Shown here piece by piece: positions 35,691 to 45,122 of a DNA stretch of 64,000 nt. The notes beneath the pieces are model-generated. The model worked only from the letters and a program-made list of their open reading frames with translations, ran no database searches and was not told the origin of the DNA. Every line of letters starts with the position of its first letter. Position 1 is the stretch's first letter. The DNA comes from JBBRZM01 sp963813635. Its GTDB lineage: Bacteria; Actinomycetota; Acidimicrobiia; IMCC26256; JBBRZM01. The stretch is from contig CAWEZO010000002.1 in assembly GCA_963813635.1 (NCBI GenBank), forward strand, positions 682,001 to 746,000, given 5' to 3'. The position numbers were made by a program, and so were the translations under genes.

Positions 35691-35704
35691 GGGTCGGAGG
35701 TCAC
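35691..35704 (-). promoter_or_regulatory. DosR-like box (GTGACCTCCGACCC on the minus strand)
   Basis: One mismatch in the left half-site. It is 35 bases upstream of the erythromycin-esterase-like start. Confidence 0.65.
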
Positions 35705-35800
35705 TTCCTCTTCAGGCCGGCGGGATTGAATGATTTTGTACCGTCTTCCGGCTCATTGCGGCTTGCATTTACGCCGGCATCTGCCCGCCGAATACCTTCT

Positions 35801-35820
35801 AAGGGTTGCCTAACCTTAGG
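35801..35820 (+). promoter_or_regulatory. IdeR/DtxR-like iron box with shortened centre
   Basis: aagggttgcctaaccttagg contains GGTT and CTAACC arms of the actinobacterial iron box (GGTTAGSCTAACC) but with one base missing in the centre. It lies directly before the DyP-peroxidase remnant and 335 bases before bacterioferritin, a classic IdeR target context. The missing base may be natural or another sequencing indel. Confidence 0.45.
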
Positions 35821-35832
35821 AGCCGACGACGG

Positions 35833-36083
35833 TTCGGGATCGCGTCACGTCGCCCGGCGCAACTCGTCGACCTCCCCGCGTTTCCGCACGACGCGCTCGA
35901 CCCCGCCCGCAGCGGCGGCGATATCGGCGTGCAGGCGCGCGGAGATGATCCGCACGTGGTGTTCCACGCGCTGCGCAACCTCACCCGGATGGCGAAGGGC
36001 ACCGCGGGCCTGCGTTGGAGCCAGCTCGGATTCGGCCGCACCTCGACAACGAGTGAGGCGCAGGAGACCCCGCGCAACCTCCC
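35833..36083 (+). pseudogene. DyP-type peroxidase (EfeB-like) fragment
   Basis: About 82 codons read FGIASRRPAQLVDLPAFPHD then ALDPARSGGDIGVQARGDDP, HVVFHALRNLTRMAKG, LRWSQLGFGRTSTTSE and AQETPRNL. This is the middle of DyP/EfeB peroxidases (LPxFPGDALDPARSGGDLCVQACADDP and WSQLGFGRTS). Both the N-terminal Tat signal/ferredoxin-fold half and the GFKDGT haem-side region downstream are absent. It is a remnant of an iron-uptake or encapsulin-type peroxidase beside bacterioferritin. Confidence 0.75.
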
Positions 36084-36154
36084 GCGTAGCGTCCCGAACG
36101 CGGGCGTTGTTGTTGCGCGAGACTCCCATTTGCTCGACGAGCGAGGAGGCGCAA

Positions 36155-36622
36155 ATGCAGCCTGATCCCAAGATCATGAAGGCGCTCGAGGACGTGCTGC
36201 AAGCGGAGCTCGCCGCGGTGAACACCTACTTCGTCCAATCGAAGCTCCAGGCGAACTGGGGCTACGACCGTCTCGCGGGCAAGATCCACGACGAGTCGCT
36301 CTCCGAGATGCGCCACGCCGACACGCTCGTCGACCGCATCGTCTACTTCGACGGCATTCCCAACCTCAGCAAGATCGGCCGCGTGCGGATCGGCGAATCC
36401 GTCCACGAGCAGCTCACGATCGCGCTCGAGCTGGAGGTCGCACAGGTCGACCGCCTCAACCAGGCGATCGCGCTGACCCGGGAGCTCGGCGACGACGGCA
36501 CCCGACTCGTGTTCGAGCCGATGGTCACCGCGGGTGAAGCGACGATCGACTGGCTCGAGACGCAGCTCGCCGCGATCGACGCCCTCGGCGCCGACAATTA
36601 CCTCGCACAGCAGCTGCACTGA
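36155..36622 (+). CDS. bfr: Bacterioferritin
   Basis: 155 residues; ATG 36155 follows GAGGAGG. The ferritin-like four-helix bundle includes LEDVLQAELAAVNTYFVQSK (first Glu ligand), DESLSEMRHADTLVDRIVYF (EMRHAD metal site) and LELEVAQVDRLNQAIALTRE. The haem Met expected near residue 52 fits SEMRHAD. It stores iron and detoxifies Fe(II)/peroxide in the cytoplasm. It sits next to a DyP remnant and an iron-box-like site. Confidence 0.93.
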   Translation: MQPDPKIMKALEDVLQAELAAVNTYFVQSKLQANWGYDRLAGKIHDESLSEMRHADTLVDRIVYFDGIPNLSKIGRVRIGESVHEQLTIALELEVAQVDRLNQAIALTRELGDDGTRLVFEPMVTAGEATIDWLETQLAAIDALGADNYLAQQLH

Positions 36623-36676
36623 GGGGCGGCCGCGGCGCGATGGAGCAGGAAGCCGTTCCGCGCGAGAGTTGCGGCC

Positions 36677-38858
36677 ATGAGTGAGCTCGCGTTTCGGACG
36701 TGCCCGTTGTGCGAGGCGACGTGCGGCCTCGAGATCGAAGTGAAAGACGACGGCGGCATCGGTCGTATCCGCGGTGATCGCGACGACGTCTTCAGTCACG
36801 GATTCATCTGCCCGAAGGGCTCGACGCTGAAGCAGTTACACGAAGATCCAGACCGGCTCCGCACGCCGATGGTGCGCGGTGACGACGGCGAGCTGCACGC
36901 GGCCACGTGGGACGAGGCGTTCGCCGAGATCGCGCGCCGGCTGCCGCCGATCATCGAGCACCACGGGCGCGACGCGGTCGCGATCTACTTGGGGAACCCC
37001 ACCGTGCACAGCCTGTCGGCGTCGCTCTACAGCCGCTTTCTCGTGCGCGCCCTCGCCACGAGCAACGTGTATTCGGCGAGCACCGTCGACCAACGTCCCA
37101 AGGAGATCAGCAGCGGGTTGTTGTTCGGCACGAGCATCAGCTTCGCCGTACCCGACCTCGACCGCACCTCGTACCTGCTGCTGCTCGGCGCCAACCCAAT
37201 CGAGTCCAACGGCAGCCTTGCCACCGCGCCCGACTGGCCCGGTCGTCTCGAGCGCATCATCGAACGCGGCGGCCGCGTCGTCGTGGTCGACCCCAAGCGC
37301 ACGAAGACCGCGGAACAAGCGAGCGAGCACGTCCCGATCCGCCCCGGCACCGACGCCCTGTTCCTGATGGCGATGGTGCACGTGCTCTTCGCCGAAGGAC
37401 TCGTCGAACTCGGCCGTCTCGACGAATTCGTCGCCGGCGTGCAAGCGGTCGAGCAGGCGGCGCGCGACTTCTCACCCGAAGCCGTTGCACCGGTGACCGC
37501 GATCGACGCCGGCACCATCAGGCGCCTGACGCGCGAGCTGGCAGCCGCAGAGACCGCTGCGGTATACGGCCGCATCGGCACGTGCACCCAGGAGTTCGGC
37601 ACGCTCGCGAGCTGGCTCGTCGACGTGCTCAACATCCTCACCGGTAATCTCGACCGGCCGGGCGGCGCGATGTTCGCGAAGCCGGCTTCGGGCGGGGCCA
37701 CGACCGCGGGCACCCCGGGCAAAGGGCGCGGCGTGACATTGGGTCGGCGCGCGAGCCGGGTGCGCGGCCTGCCGGAGAGCTACGGCGAGCTTCCCGTCGT
37801 CTGCCTGGCCGAGGAGATCGAAACCCCTGGCGACGGCCAGATCAGGGCCCTCATCACGGTGGGCGGCAACCCGGCCCTGTCGGCGCCCAACAGCAGCCGG
37901 CTGCAGCCCGCGCTCGCGAGCCTCGAATTCATGGTGTCAGTCGACCCGTACGTCAACGAGACGACACGCAATGCCGACGTCATCCTCCCGTCGCCGAGCA
38001 TCCTCACCAAGAGCCACTACGACGTCGCCTTCTACCAGTTCGCGCTCCGCAACGTCGCCAACTACTCGCTGTCCCGTCCTGCCGGCCGAAGACGGGGCGA
38101 TGGACGAATGGAAGAGCATCGCCAAGCTCGCGCTCATTGCGCAGGGCATGGGGGCGGACGCCGATCCGGCCGCCCTCGACGACGTCGTGATCCGCGGCAT
38201 GGCCGAGCGCGCCGGGCTCGGTCCCGACGAGACGATCGCCGAGCTCGGGCCGCGTGTCGGTCCCGAGCGGATGCTCGACCTCATGCTGCGCACCGGTCCG
38301 TACAAGCTCACGCTCGACGAGCTGCTCGACCATCCGCACGGCATCGACCTCGGCGCGCTCGAGCCGCGAGTGCCCGAGGTGCTGCGCACCGCGTCCGGGA
38401 TGATCGAGATGGCCGCCGACCCGTTGCTCGCGGATGTGCTTCGGCTGAAGGCTGCACTCGGCCGGCGCGCGAACGGCGGGCTCGTGCTGATCGGCCGCCG
38501 TCACCTGCGTTCCAATAATTCGTGGATGCACAACGTCGGCGTGCTCATGAAGGGCAAGCCCCGCTGCACGCTGCAGATTCATCCCGACGATGCCGGCCGA
38601 CTCGGCCTTGGCGAGAAAGCGAAGGTGACCTCACACGCCGGCGCGGTGGTTGCCGACGTCGAGGTCACCGACGCGGTCATGCCCGGCGTCGTGAGCCTGC
38701 CGCACGGTTGGGGCCACGACCTGCCCGGCGTGGAGATGCACATCGCCCGCGCCAACCCCGGGGTGAACTCCAACGCCCTCGCCGACAACGACCTGTTCGA
38801 TCCGCTGTCGGGCAACGCCGTGCTCAACGGCGTTCCCGTCGAGGTCACTCCGGCGTAG
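36677..38858 (+). CDS. Molybdopterin-dependent oxidoreductase (FdhA/NarB-like) (frame break near 38073)
   Basis: About 727 residues. The N-terminal 4Fe-4S site is CPLCEATCGLEIE plus FICPKGSTLKQLHEDPDRLR. MGD-binding domains follow: SSGLLFGTSISFAVPDLDRT, LLLLGANPIESNGSLATAPD, VVVDPKRTKTAEQASEHVPI and LNILTGNLDRPGGAMF. The C-terminal molydopterin dinucleotide-binding domain is SNNSWMHNVGVLMKGKPRCT, LGLGEKAKVTSHAGAVVADV. An extra t in ctgtcccgtcc splits NYS from PVLPAEDGAMDEWK. No signal peptide, so cytoplasmic. Substrate uncertain (formate or an oxidised nitrogen/sulfur compound). Confidence 0.9.
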
Positions 38859-38989
38859 CGGGGCGCTTCACGCACTCCGCCACCGGGTGGCGCTCTTCGA
38901 CCATTGCACCCACTACCGACGGTTTGTGACGCGCGTCACGGGCGGTTTAGTATAGTCTCGGCCATTTCAGAGGGAATCAGGAGACTCGG

Positions 38990-40206
38990 TTGGTCCGCAT
39001 CGCCCGTTTTGTCGCCGGGGGGACCTTCGTTGCCCTCATGGCATCGTGCGCAGCGGCCCCGCCTGTTCCCCCGCCCGTGCGACAGCCCGCCCGCGAGACG
39101 AGATGCGCGCTCCCCGCGGCCGGCGGCGACTTCACCACCGCGAATCCCGACGCCACCGGAGTCGGCACCGACGCGGTCCAACACGCGATCAACGTCATCG
39201 CGCCGATGCTTACCACCTCGTTGCGCGTGTATCGCCACGGCTGTCTCATCGGGAAGACCAACCTCGACGACGCCGAGAAGAACCAGCGGCAACAGTTCTT
39301 CAGCGCGACGAAGACCGTCGTGTCGTTGCTCGTCGGACGCGTGGTCACGCTGGGCAAGCTGTCTATCGACGATCCGATTGGCAAGTACCTTCCCGAGGCC
39401 GACGCGGCGCACGGCGCGATCACGGTGCGCGAGCTCCTCACACAAACGTCGGGCCTACGGTTCGCCTGGGTAAACGATGTGCTGACCTCGATCAGCGACG
39501 GCGAGCGCGAGGCGCTGAACCTGCCGTTCGTGCACCATCCCGGCACGTACTTCGAGTACGCGCAGACGACGGTGACGCTGCTCGGCATCGTCGTCGAACG
39601 TGCGGTTGGCGAGGACCTTCAGAAGTTTGCGACCACCAACCTGTTCGAGCCCATCGGCATCGAGCCCGGCACATGGACGTGGGAACGCGACGGCACGGGC
39701 CATACCCACGGATACGCCTGGTTGATGATGACGCCGATCGCGATGGGCAAGCTCGGCACGCTCGTGCTGCACAACGGCGCATGGGGCCGGCAACGCATTA
39801 TCGACCCGTCGTACATCCGCGAGATGGGCACACCAACGGCCACCAACGGCAGCTACGGATTCCTGACGTGGACGAATCGGGGCGTCGGGGGCTACGACGG
39901 CTTCGGCCGGCACTTCCACAGCGGGCGCGAGATTCCTCCGCGCCCGTCGACATGGTGCAGTTCTCGGGCTTCCTCGATCAGGCGATCTTCATCGTGCCGA
40001 GCCTCGACATGGTGATCACGCGTTCGGGGATCTCGGCAACGCCCGGTTGGGACTACGAGATGTTCCGCACCCTCGTACCGGCGGTGCGCGGCCACGCCAA
40101 CTACAAGGACCCCGGCCCGTACGTGCAGGGGCCGACGGACGTGCCGATCGACGAGCTCGTCGACCTCCCGCTCCTGATCCACGAGATCTTCAACAACGGC
40201 GCGTAA
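38990..40206 (+). CDS. Serine hydrolase, beta-lactamase (class C/PBP-like) family lipoprotein (frame break near 39945)
   Basis: TTG 38990 follows AGGAG. The start RIARFVAGGTFVALMASCAA is a lipoprotein-type signal with Cys at about residue 20. Catalytic SxxK is FFSATKTVVSLLVG; FEYAQTTVTLLGIVVE holds the Tyr motif, and FGRHFHSG the H/KxG-like motif. After a missing base the frame continues APVDMVQFSGFLDQAIFIVP, SLDMVITRSGI. About 405 residues, exported, acting on an ester or amide, possibly a peptidoglycan-related or secondary substrate. Confidence 0.85.
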
Positions 40207-40232
40207 CAGCGAGCCGGCGTTTTCCTGCGTTT

Positions 40233-40274
40233 ACTCGAGGCATTCTCACCAAATAGGTAGGCAGATCCTCGAGT
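40233..40274. repeat. Inverted repeat actcgagg / cctcgagt with 26-base spacer
   Basis: 8 identical arms at 40233-40240 and 40267-40274, extending to 10 pairs with one mismatch. It lies between converging genes (serine hydrolase and VOC protein), so it could act as a bidirectional terminator or structured 3' end. No T-tract. Confidence 0.5.
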
Positions 40275-40299
40275 GAACGAGTCCCTTGGCTCCGCGCTG

Positions 40300-40746
40300 T
40301 CAGGCTGAGTCGTACGCCTGCTCCTGCATCTCCTCGGGGCTGACGTCGCGCACGTGCTGGGCGAAGCTCCACTGGTGGCCTTCGAGATCCGCGGCCATGT
40401 AGGAACGGTCGCCGTAGAACTTGTCCTCCGGCTCCGAGATGATCTCCGCACCCGCGCCCTTCGCTCGTGCAAAATGTTGATCGACGTCGTCGACGTAGAC
40501 ACTCACGAGCACGCTGACCTTGCCGTGTCGCTTCGGGCTCTCGAATGACCCGCCCGGTGCGCCCATCATGATGACGCCGCCGGCAAGTTCCATCTCCGCG
40601 TGCGACACCTTGCCCTTCGGTTCGGTGATTCGCATGCGCTCGTGAAAGCCAAACGCTGTCGTCAGCCACTCCAACGCGCCGACGACGTCCTCGTACAACA
40701 GGTACGGCGTGATCCGGGGATAGCCATCGGGTGGGTTCTGCGCCAT
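40300..40746 (-). CDS. VOC/glyoxalase-like family protein
   Basis: 148 residues from ATG 40746, preceded by GGAGG. RITPYLLYEDVVGALEWLTT, AFGFHERMRITEPKGKVSHA, EMELAGGVIMMGAPG and VDDVDQHFARAKGAGAEIIS follow the paired beta-alpha-beta-beta-beta pattern of PhnB/glyoxalase-type proteins, ending DLEGHQWSFAQHVRDVSPEE. Metal ligands resemble the family His/Glu set. The function is probably resistance or small-molecule modification, not assigned. Confidence 0.87.
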   Translation of the reverse strand: MAQNPPDGYPRITPYLLYEDVVGALEWLTTAFGFHERMRITEPKGKVSHAEMELAGGVIMMGAPGGSFESPKRHGKVSVLVSVYVDDVDQHFARAKGAGAEIISEPEDKFYGDRSYMAADLEGHQWSFAQHVRDVSPEEMQEQAYDSA

Positions 40747-40835
40747 GAAGAGCCTCCTCATAGACCGAAGTGCCTGATGTATACCCGAACCGGGCGCGCA
40801 GTATGACGCTCGCGCGGGACGCATGAATCGGATTC

Positions 40836-41135
40836 GTGGGTTGCGCCGCGAGGTTCCACTCCTTGAACAACAACGTAAACGACAAGTTCAACGAAGCAGG
40901 CGAGCAGCTCTCCGCTACGTCGACGAGCCCTGACGCCAGCCACACGATCACGAAGGAGCAGTTCAACGCGGTGACCATCGGCACCTCGCGTGCCGACGTC
41001 ATCACCCAACTCGGCAAGCAGCCGGACAGCGCGATCTCGAACTGCATCTGGTACGACCGAAGCGACGGCGGCCCGGGTGAGGGGTCCCAGTTCTGCTTCA
41101 CCAACGGCGCGCTGTCGACCAAGAGGTGGTTGTAA
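40836..41135 (+). CDS. Small protein with BamE/SmpA-like module, related to the tail of the 45123 protein
   Basis: 99 residues from GTG 40836. Residues about 38-99 (HTITKEQFNAVTIGTSRADV, ITQLGKQPDS, CIWYDRSDG, FCFTNGALSTK) match the end of the protein at 45123-46928 (HAISREQFDAVRVGASRAEV, ITQLGKQPQN, FCFTNGALASK). The pattern TxGxSxxxVxxxLGxP is that of the BamE/SmpA fold. The first 35 residues are unrelated to a signal peptide or membrane anchor, so this may be a detached or truncated copy of that module. Confidence 0.55.
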   Translation: MGCAARFHSLNNNVNDKFNEAGEQLSATSTSPDASHTITKEQFNAVTIGTSRADVITQLGKQPDSAISNCIWYDRSDGGPGEGSQFCFTNGALSTKRWL

Positions 41136-41280
41136 CGGTGCCGCCGGGCATCTCGTAGCACCGCGCGACCAGTTCTGCTTCCCAGCCCGGACTGATGCGC
41201 GCCGCGGGGCCGCCCCGCCGTACTGCGACCGCAACGTGTGTGCGCGAGCGCGGCGTATAGGCACCACTTTTTCACAAACG

Positions 41281-42143
41281 GTGTCGGTTACGGTCCCCGG
41301 TGTGGCCGTGCTGCTGGGTCTGCTCGTCGCCGTGTCGTACGGGTCGGCCGACTTCCTCGGCGGCTTCGCGTCGAAGTCGTCGCCGGCCGGGACCAGCGTG
41401 CTGGGCTCACAAAGCGTCGGCCTCGTGGTCGTGTGCGGATACCTCCTGGTGCTCGGCGGCGGGACCCTCACGGGCGGCGACGTCGGACTCAGCGCGCTGG
41501 CGGGTGTTGCCGGCGTCTTCGGCGTCACCTGCCTGTTTCGCGGCCTCGCCGTCGGACGGATGAGCGTGGTCGCACCGGTGAGCGCGGTCGGCTCCGCGGT
41601 GCTCGAGGTGATCTGGGGACTGGCGCGCGGCGAGCGGCCCGGGGCCGTGGCGCTCATCGGCGTCGCGCTCGCGCTGATCGCAATCGCAGTCGTCGCAGGA
41701 TCGGCAACCGAACACCCGCTGCGCACCGTGTCGGCCCGCGCGGAGCTCGCGTTGGGCGTCGGTGCCGCGATCGGCTTCGGAGGCGTGCTGATTTGTCTGT
41801 CGGAGACCGGCACCGAATCCGGGATGTGGCCGGTTGTGATCGCACGTCTCGTGCCACTGCCCCTGCTCGCGCTCATACTGGTCGCCGCCGGGCGCCCGCT
41901 CCTCGTGCGCCGCGCCGACCGGGGGCTCATTGCCGCCGCGGGAACGCTCGACGCGACCGCCAACGTGCTGTTGCTCCTGGCCGTCCGTCAGGACCTTCTG
42001 TCGCTCGTCGCGCCGGTTGCGGCGCTGTATCCCGCGGCGACGGTCCTGCTCGCCAAGGTGGTCGTACACGAGCAGATCGGCCGGGCGCCGCGGCAGCACT
42101 CGTCGTCGCGATCGGTGGGCTCGCGTTGATCTCGGTGCGATAG
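41281..42143 (+). CDS. EamA-family drug/metabolite transporter (frame break near 42090)
   Basis: GTG 41281 or 41302. Ten TM helices in two EamA halves: AVLLGLLVAVSYGSADFLGG, LRGLAVGRMSVVAPVSAVGS-like FRGLAVGRMSVVAPVSAV, then RTVSARAELALGVGAAIGFG and LDATANVLLLLAVRQDLLSL VAP. The last helix (AAALVVAIGGLALISVR) is in the next frame because one base is missing near cgggcgccgcgg. About 287 residues. Exporter or importer of a small metabolite, not identified. Confidence 0.82.
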
Positions 42144-42183
42144 CCGAGCACACCCGGCTGCGCTCGCCCGCTAGCGTCGAGGC

Positions 42184-42930
42184 GTGACCGGCGCGAGTGC
42201 TGCTACAGCGCGAGCCGTCGAGCCACTTCGGGCCCGCGCGGTGCTGGGCACCACCGTGCGCCTCTACCGTGAGAACTGGCGACGCGTCGTCGGCGCGGCG
42301 TTCGTCGTGTTCGGTGCCATCGCGATTCTCGACACTGCCAACGACGCGCTCGCGGACCGCCTCGATGACCCGGTTGTGGCGCTGATCCTGCTGGCGGCCT
42401 CGGTGCTCGGCGTCTTCGGCGCCACGTTCTACTCCGGCCTGCTCGACCTCCTCGTCGGCGCCGCGGAGTACGGCGGACGAAGACACAGCGTCGGCGAGGT
42501 GCTGCGAACGCTGCCGTACGTCCGGCTGATGTCGGCGGCCGCGCTGCTCTTGGCGCTGACTGCCATCGGCACGCTCCTCTTGATCGTGCCCGGCCTGATC
42601 GTCTTCACGCTGTTCTCGCTCGTCGGCCCGCTCATCAACATCGAGAACCTCGGCGTCCGGCGCGCGTTCCGCCGGTCGGCCCATCTCGCGCGCCCGCACT
42701 TCTGGCTGGTGCTGGGGCTCGTCACGCTGCCGGTCCTCATCGAGGACGAAGTCGTATCGACCGTCGAAGCGGCAATCCACGGCCAACACCTGCTGTGGGT
42801 GTTCCTCACGATGGGCATCACCGGCGCGGCGGTCGGTTCGGTGGTGGGCCTCATCGAGGTCGTGCTCGCGTACGAGCTCATGGCCCGCGACCGTGCGGCA
42901 GCGCGCATCAGTGACATTGGCGACGATTAG
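42184..42930 (+). CDS. Multipass membrane protein, YciC/DUF-like
   Basis: 248 residues from GTG 42184. Six TM stretches, for example VVGAAFVVFGAIAILDTAND, LILLAASVLGVFGATFYSGL, LLLALTAIGTLLLIVPGLIV and MGITGAAVGSVVGLIEVVLA. RAVLGTTVRLYRENWRRVVG at the N-terminus and RRAFRRSAHLARPHFWLVLG resemble the glycerophosphoryl-diester-phosphodiesterase membrane-domain/DUF975-type proteins. Function unknown. Confidence 0.7.
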   Translation: MTGASAATARAVEPLRARAVLGTTVRLYRENWRRVVGAAFVVFGAIAILDTANDALADRLDDPVVALILLAASVLGVFGATFYSGLLDLLVGAAEYGGRRHSVGEVLRTLPYVRLMSAAALLLALTAIGTLLLIVPGLIVFTLFSLVGPLINIENLGVRRAFRRSAHLARPHFWLVLGLVTLPVLIEDEVVSTVEAAIHGQHLLWVFLTMGITGAAVGSVVGLIEVVLAYELMARDRAAARISDIGDD

Positions 42931-42939
42931 GCTCGTCGC

Positions 42940-43158
42940 ATGGGTTCATCAGGAATGAAGCGTAAGAATCGCAAGCACCTGCAGAAGGTGGGCACCAAGA
43001 CCGAAGAGCGCCAGTTGCAAGAGCACGAGCGCGAGGCGATCGTCGAGAACTTCGGCATTCACCCGTCGAGCCGCAACGCACGCTTGTGGAGCGTGGTCGG
43101 GGCCGTGCTCGTGCTGTTCGGAATCCTGGCGCTCCTCGGCTGGGTCTTCATGACGTGA
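42940..43158 (+). CDS. 72-residue single-TM protein
   Basis: ATG 42940, 10 bases after the preceding gene. A very basic, hydrophilic N-terminus (MKRKNRKHLQKVGTKTEERQ) and the C-terminal helix LWSVVGAVLVLFGILALLGW give a tail-anchored topology. Short proteins with this layout are common in actinobacteria, but none is assigned a function. Probably co-transcribed with the upstream membrane protein. Confidence 0.7.
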   Translation: MGSSGMKRKNRKHLQKVGTKTEERQLQEHEREAIVENFGIHPSSRNARLWSVVGAVLVLFGILALLGWVFMT

Positions 43159-43173
43159 CCGACGCGGGCGTTC

Positions 43174-45025
43174 CTACCAGGACCCGCCGCCACCGCCGCC
43201 CATCCCGCCGCCACTGAACCCGCCGCCGCTGAACCCACTGGCGCCGCCCGACGCGCCTGCCGGCGTTGACGTGAGCGTGCCGGAGCTCATGACACTGAAG
43301 CCGGAGACGGCGCTGCTGAAGGCCATGTAGTCGAACACGTTCGGGCTCTGGTACCACGACATGTCGGGCGGCCGGCCTGCGAGACCGGCGAACGTCTTGG
43401 CCCACTTCGCGGTCGCGCCGAACACGATCGCATACGGCAAGTACTCGGTGAACAGATTCTGCTTCTCGGCGAACTGGGCGCGGGACTGCTCCGATTCCAC
43501 GATGAAACGGCGGAAACCGAGCGCACGGCGCACGACACCCGTGCCCTTCGCCGTGCGACGCGGCATCCACTTCGCCGCGATCACGAACAGGATGCCGCCG
43601 AGCACGAGCGAAACGGGCACCAGCCCGGCGTGGGAGCTGGACGCGACCCAGTAGACACAGAGGACGCCGAGGGCGGTGATCAGGATGCCCACACCGTGCC
43701 ACTTCGATCGGGTCTTGTCGGGACGGCGCGAGAACCATCCCTGCTCCACCGCGTCGTCGTACAGCCCGTCCTGCACGTCCTTCACGTGCGAGGCGAACTT
43801 GTCGTGGAGATCCGACAGCTGCACTTCGGTGCGGTTGTCGAACAGCGCGTCGAGCAAGGTGCGCTCGTAGGCCTTGAGACCGGCTCCGTCCTTCTTCTTG
43901 GTGAGCGTCCAGTCGGTCTTGCCGAACACGCCGTGCTTCGGAATCTCGGTGATCGTGAGATAGCCGCGGACCGCGAGATCGACGATGGTCGCGCTCACGT
44001 CGAGCGGATTCGCGACTTGATCGACGAGCGTGCCCAGCTCACCCGGACGCAGGTTGTCGGGCGGGACGTACTCGACGGGGATCAGGTCGCCGCGGAAGAA
44101 CGGCACCGACTCCTCCTGGCCGTCGACATTCCCAAAGGTGACGTCAGTGGGCGCGCCGGCGTATTGCCGGTCGCGTCCAAAACGCACGAAGAGCAGGACA
44201 AACGCGATGATCACGAGGGCCAGCCCGAGCGCCGACAACGCGAGGTACAACGGCGTCGCCGCGAACGCTCCGGTCGAGGCAAACGGGTTGTCGATCTTGG
44301 CGACGCCACTGGAAGTCGCGGTGAAATGGTCCACGAGCGTTGGGGCGGCAACCGTCACCGCGCCCTTCGGCAGCGCGATCGTGGCCGTGACGGCGGAGAA
44401 CGCGGCGACCGGCGCTTGCGCGAACGTCGCGGCGGGTGTCGTTGGACTGCGCCTCGGTGCACGGCTCATTGGAGCCGACGGGCCCCGTGGTGCATTGCAC
44501 CCGGGTGATCGCGGCGGGCGCATCGACGGTGGCGTTCACGGTGTCGATGGGTACGGGCCAGCCGGCACCCATCACGTTCCAGACGAGCTCGTCGTGGTCG
44601 GCAAAGGCATTGAGCGCGCCGGTGACGCGATACGTGATGTCGTAGGTGTGGCGCCCGGAGATGGTGCTGTCGGGATCGCCGATGCGAATGCGCTCGTCCT
44701 TGCCGTAGTCGGAGACCGTGTAGGAGCCCGACGCGCCGCCCGACGCGTTGATCGAGACCACCTCGAGGTGGGCGAGCCGGTCACGACGGGCGTCATAGCG
44801 ATACCGCACGGGCACGTCGCGATAGATGCCGTGATGCTCGGTGCTGCCGAAGTCGTATGCGATCGACTCCTTGACGAGCAGCGCGCCCGACGCCTCGATC
44901 CGGAGCGCAACCTGATACCGCGCGATGTGCTCGTCACCGGTCTGCGCGCCTGCGGGCGCGGCGCTCGACAAGGCGAGAGCCGTGCCGACAAGCGCGAGCA
45001 TGATGAGCACTCGCCGTTGAGACAT
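43174..45025 (-). CDS. DUF2207 domain membrane protein (frame break near 44440)
   Basis: ATG 45025 begins MSQRRVLIMLALVGTALALS, a signal peptide. The ectodomain (about 28-210: DEHIARYQVALRIEASGALL, AYDFGSTEHHGIYRDVPVRY, TYDITYRVTGALNAFADHDE) is DUF2207; after a frame change at aacgacaccc come the TM VIIAFVLLFVRFGRDRQYAG and the cytosolic part (PPDNLRPGELGTLVDQVANP). A Gly/Ser-rich end (SGGGFSGGGMGGGGGGSW) is typical of the family. About 610 residues. Proposed for cell-envelope or export functions; not established. Confidence 0.85.
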
Positions 45026-45122
45026 CCCTGCTGCCCTGCCGATCATCGTGGTGGAGCTGGTGAGGTGGCGGTGAACGCACCAGCACCGTTCGGCAGCATA
45101 CGCGGTCGAAGAGGGCACATCG

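Noticed and set aside
39020..39033. GGGACCTTCGTTGC, a DosR-box look-alike
   Set aside because: It lies inside the serine hydrolase coding region and lacks the right half-site (GACCC).
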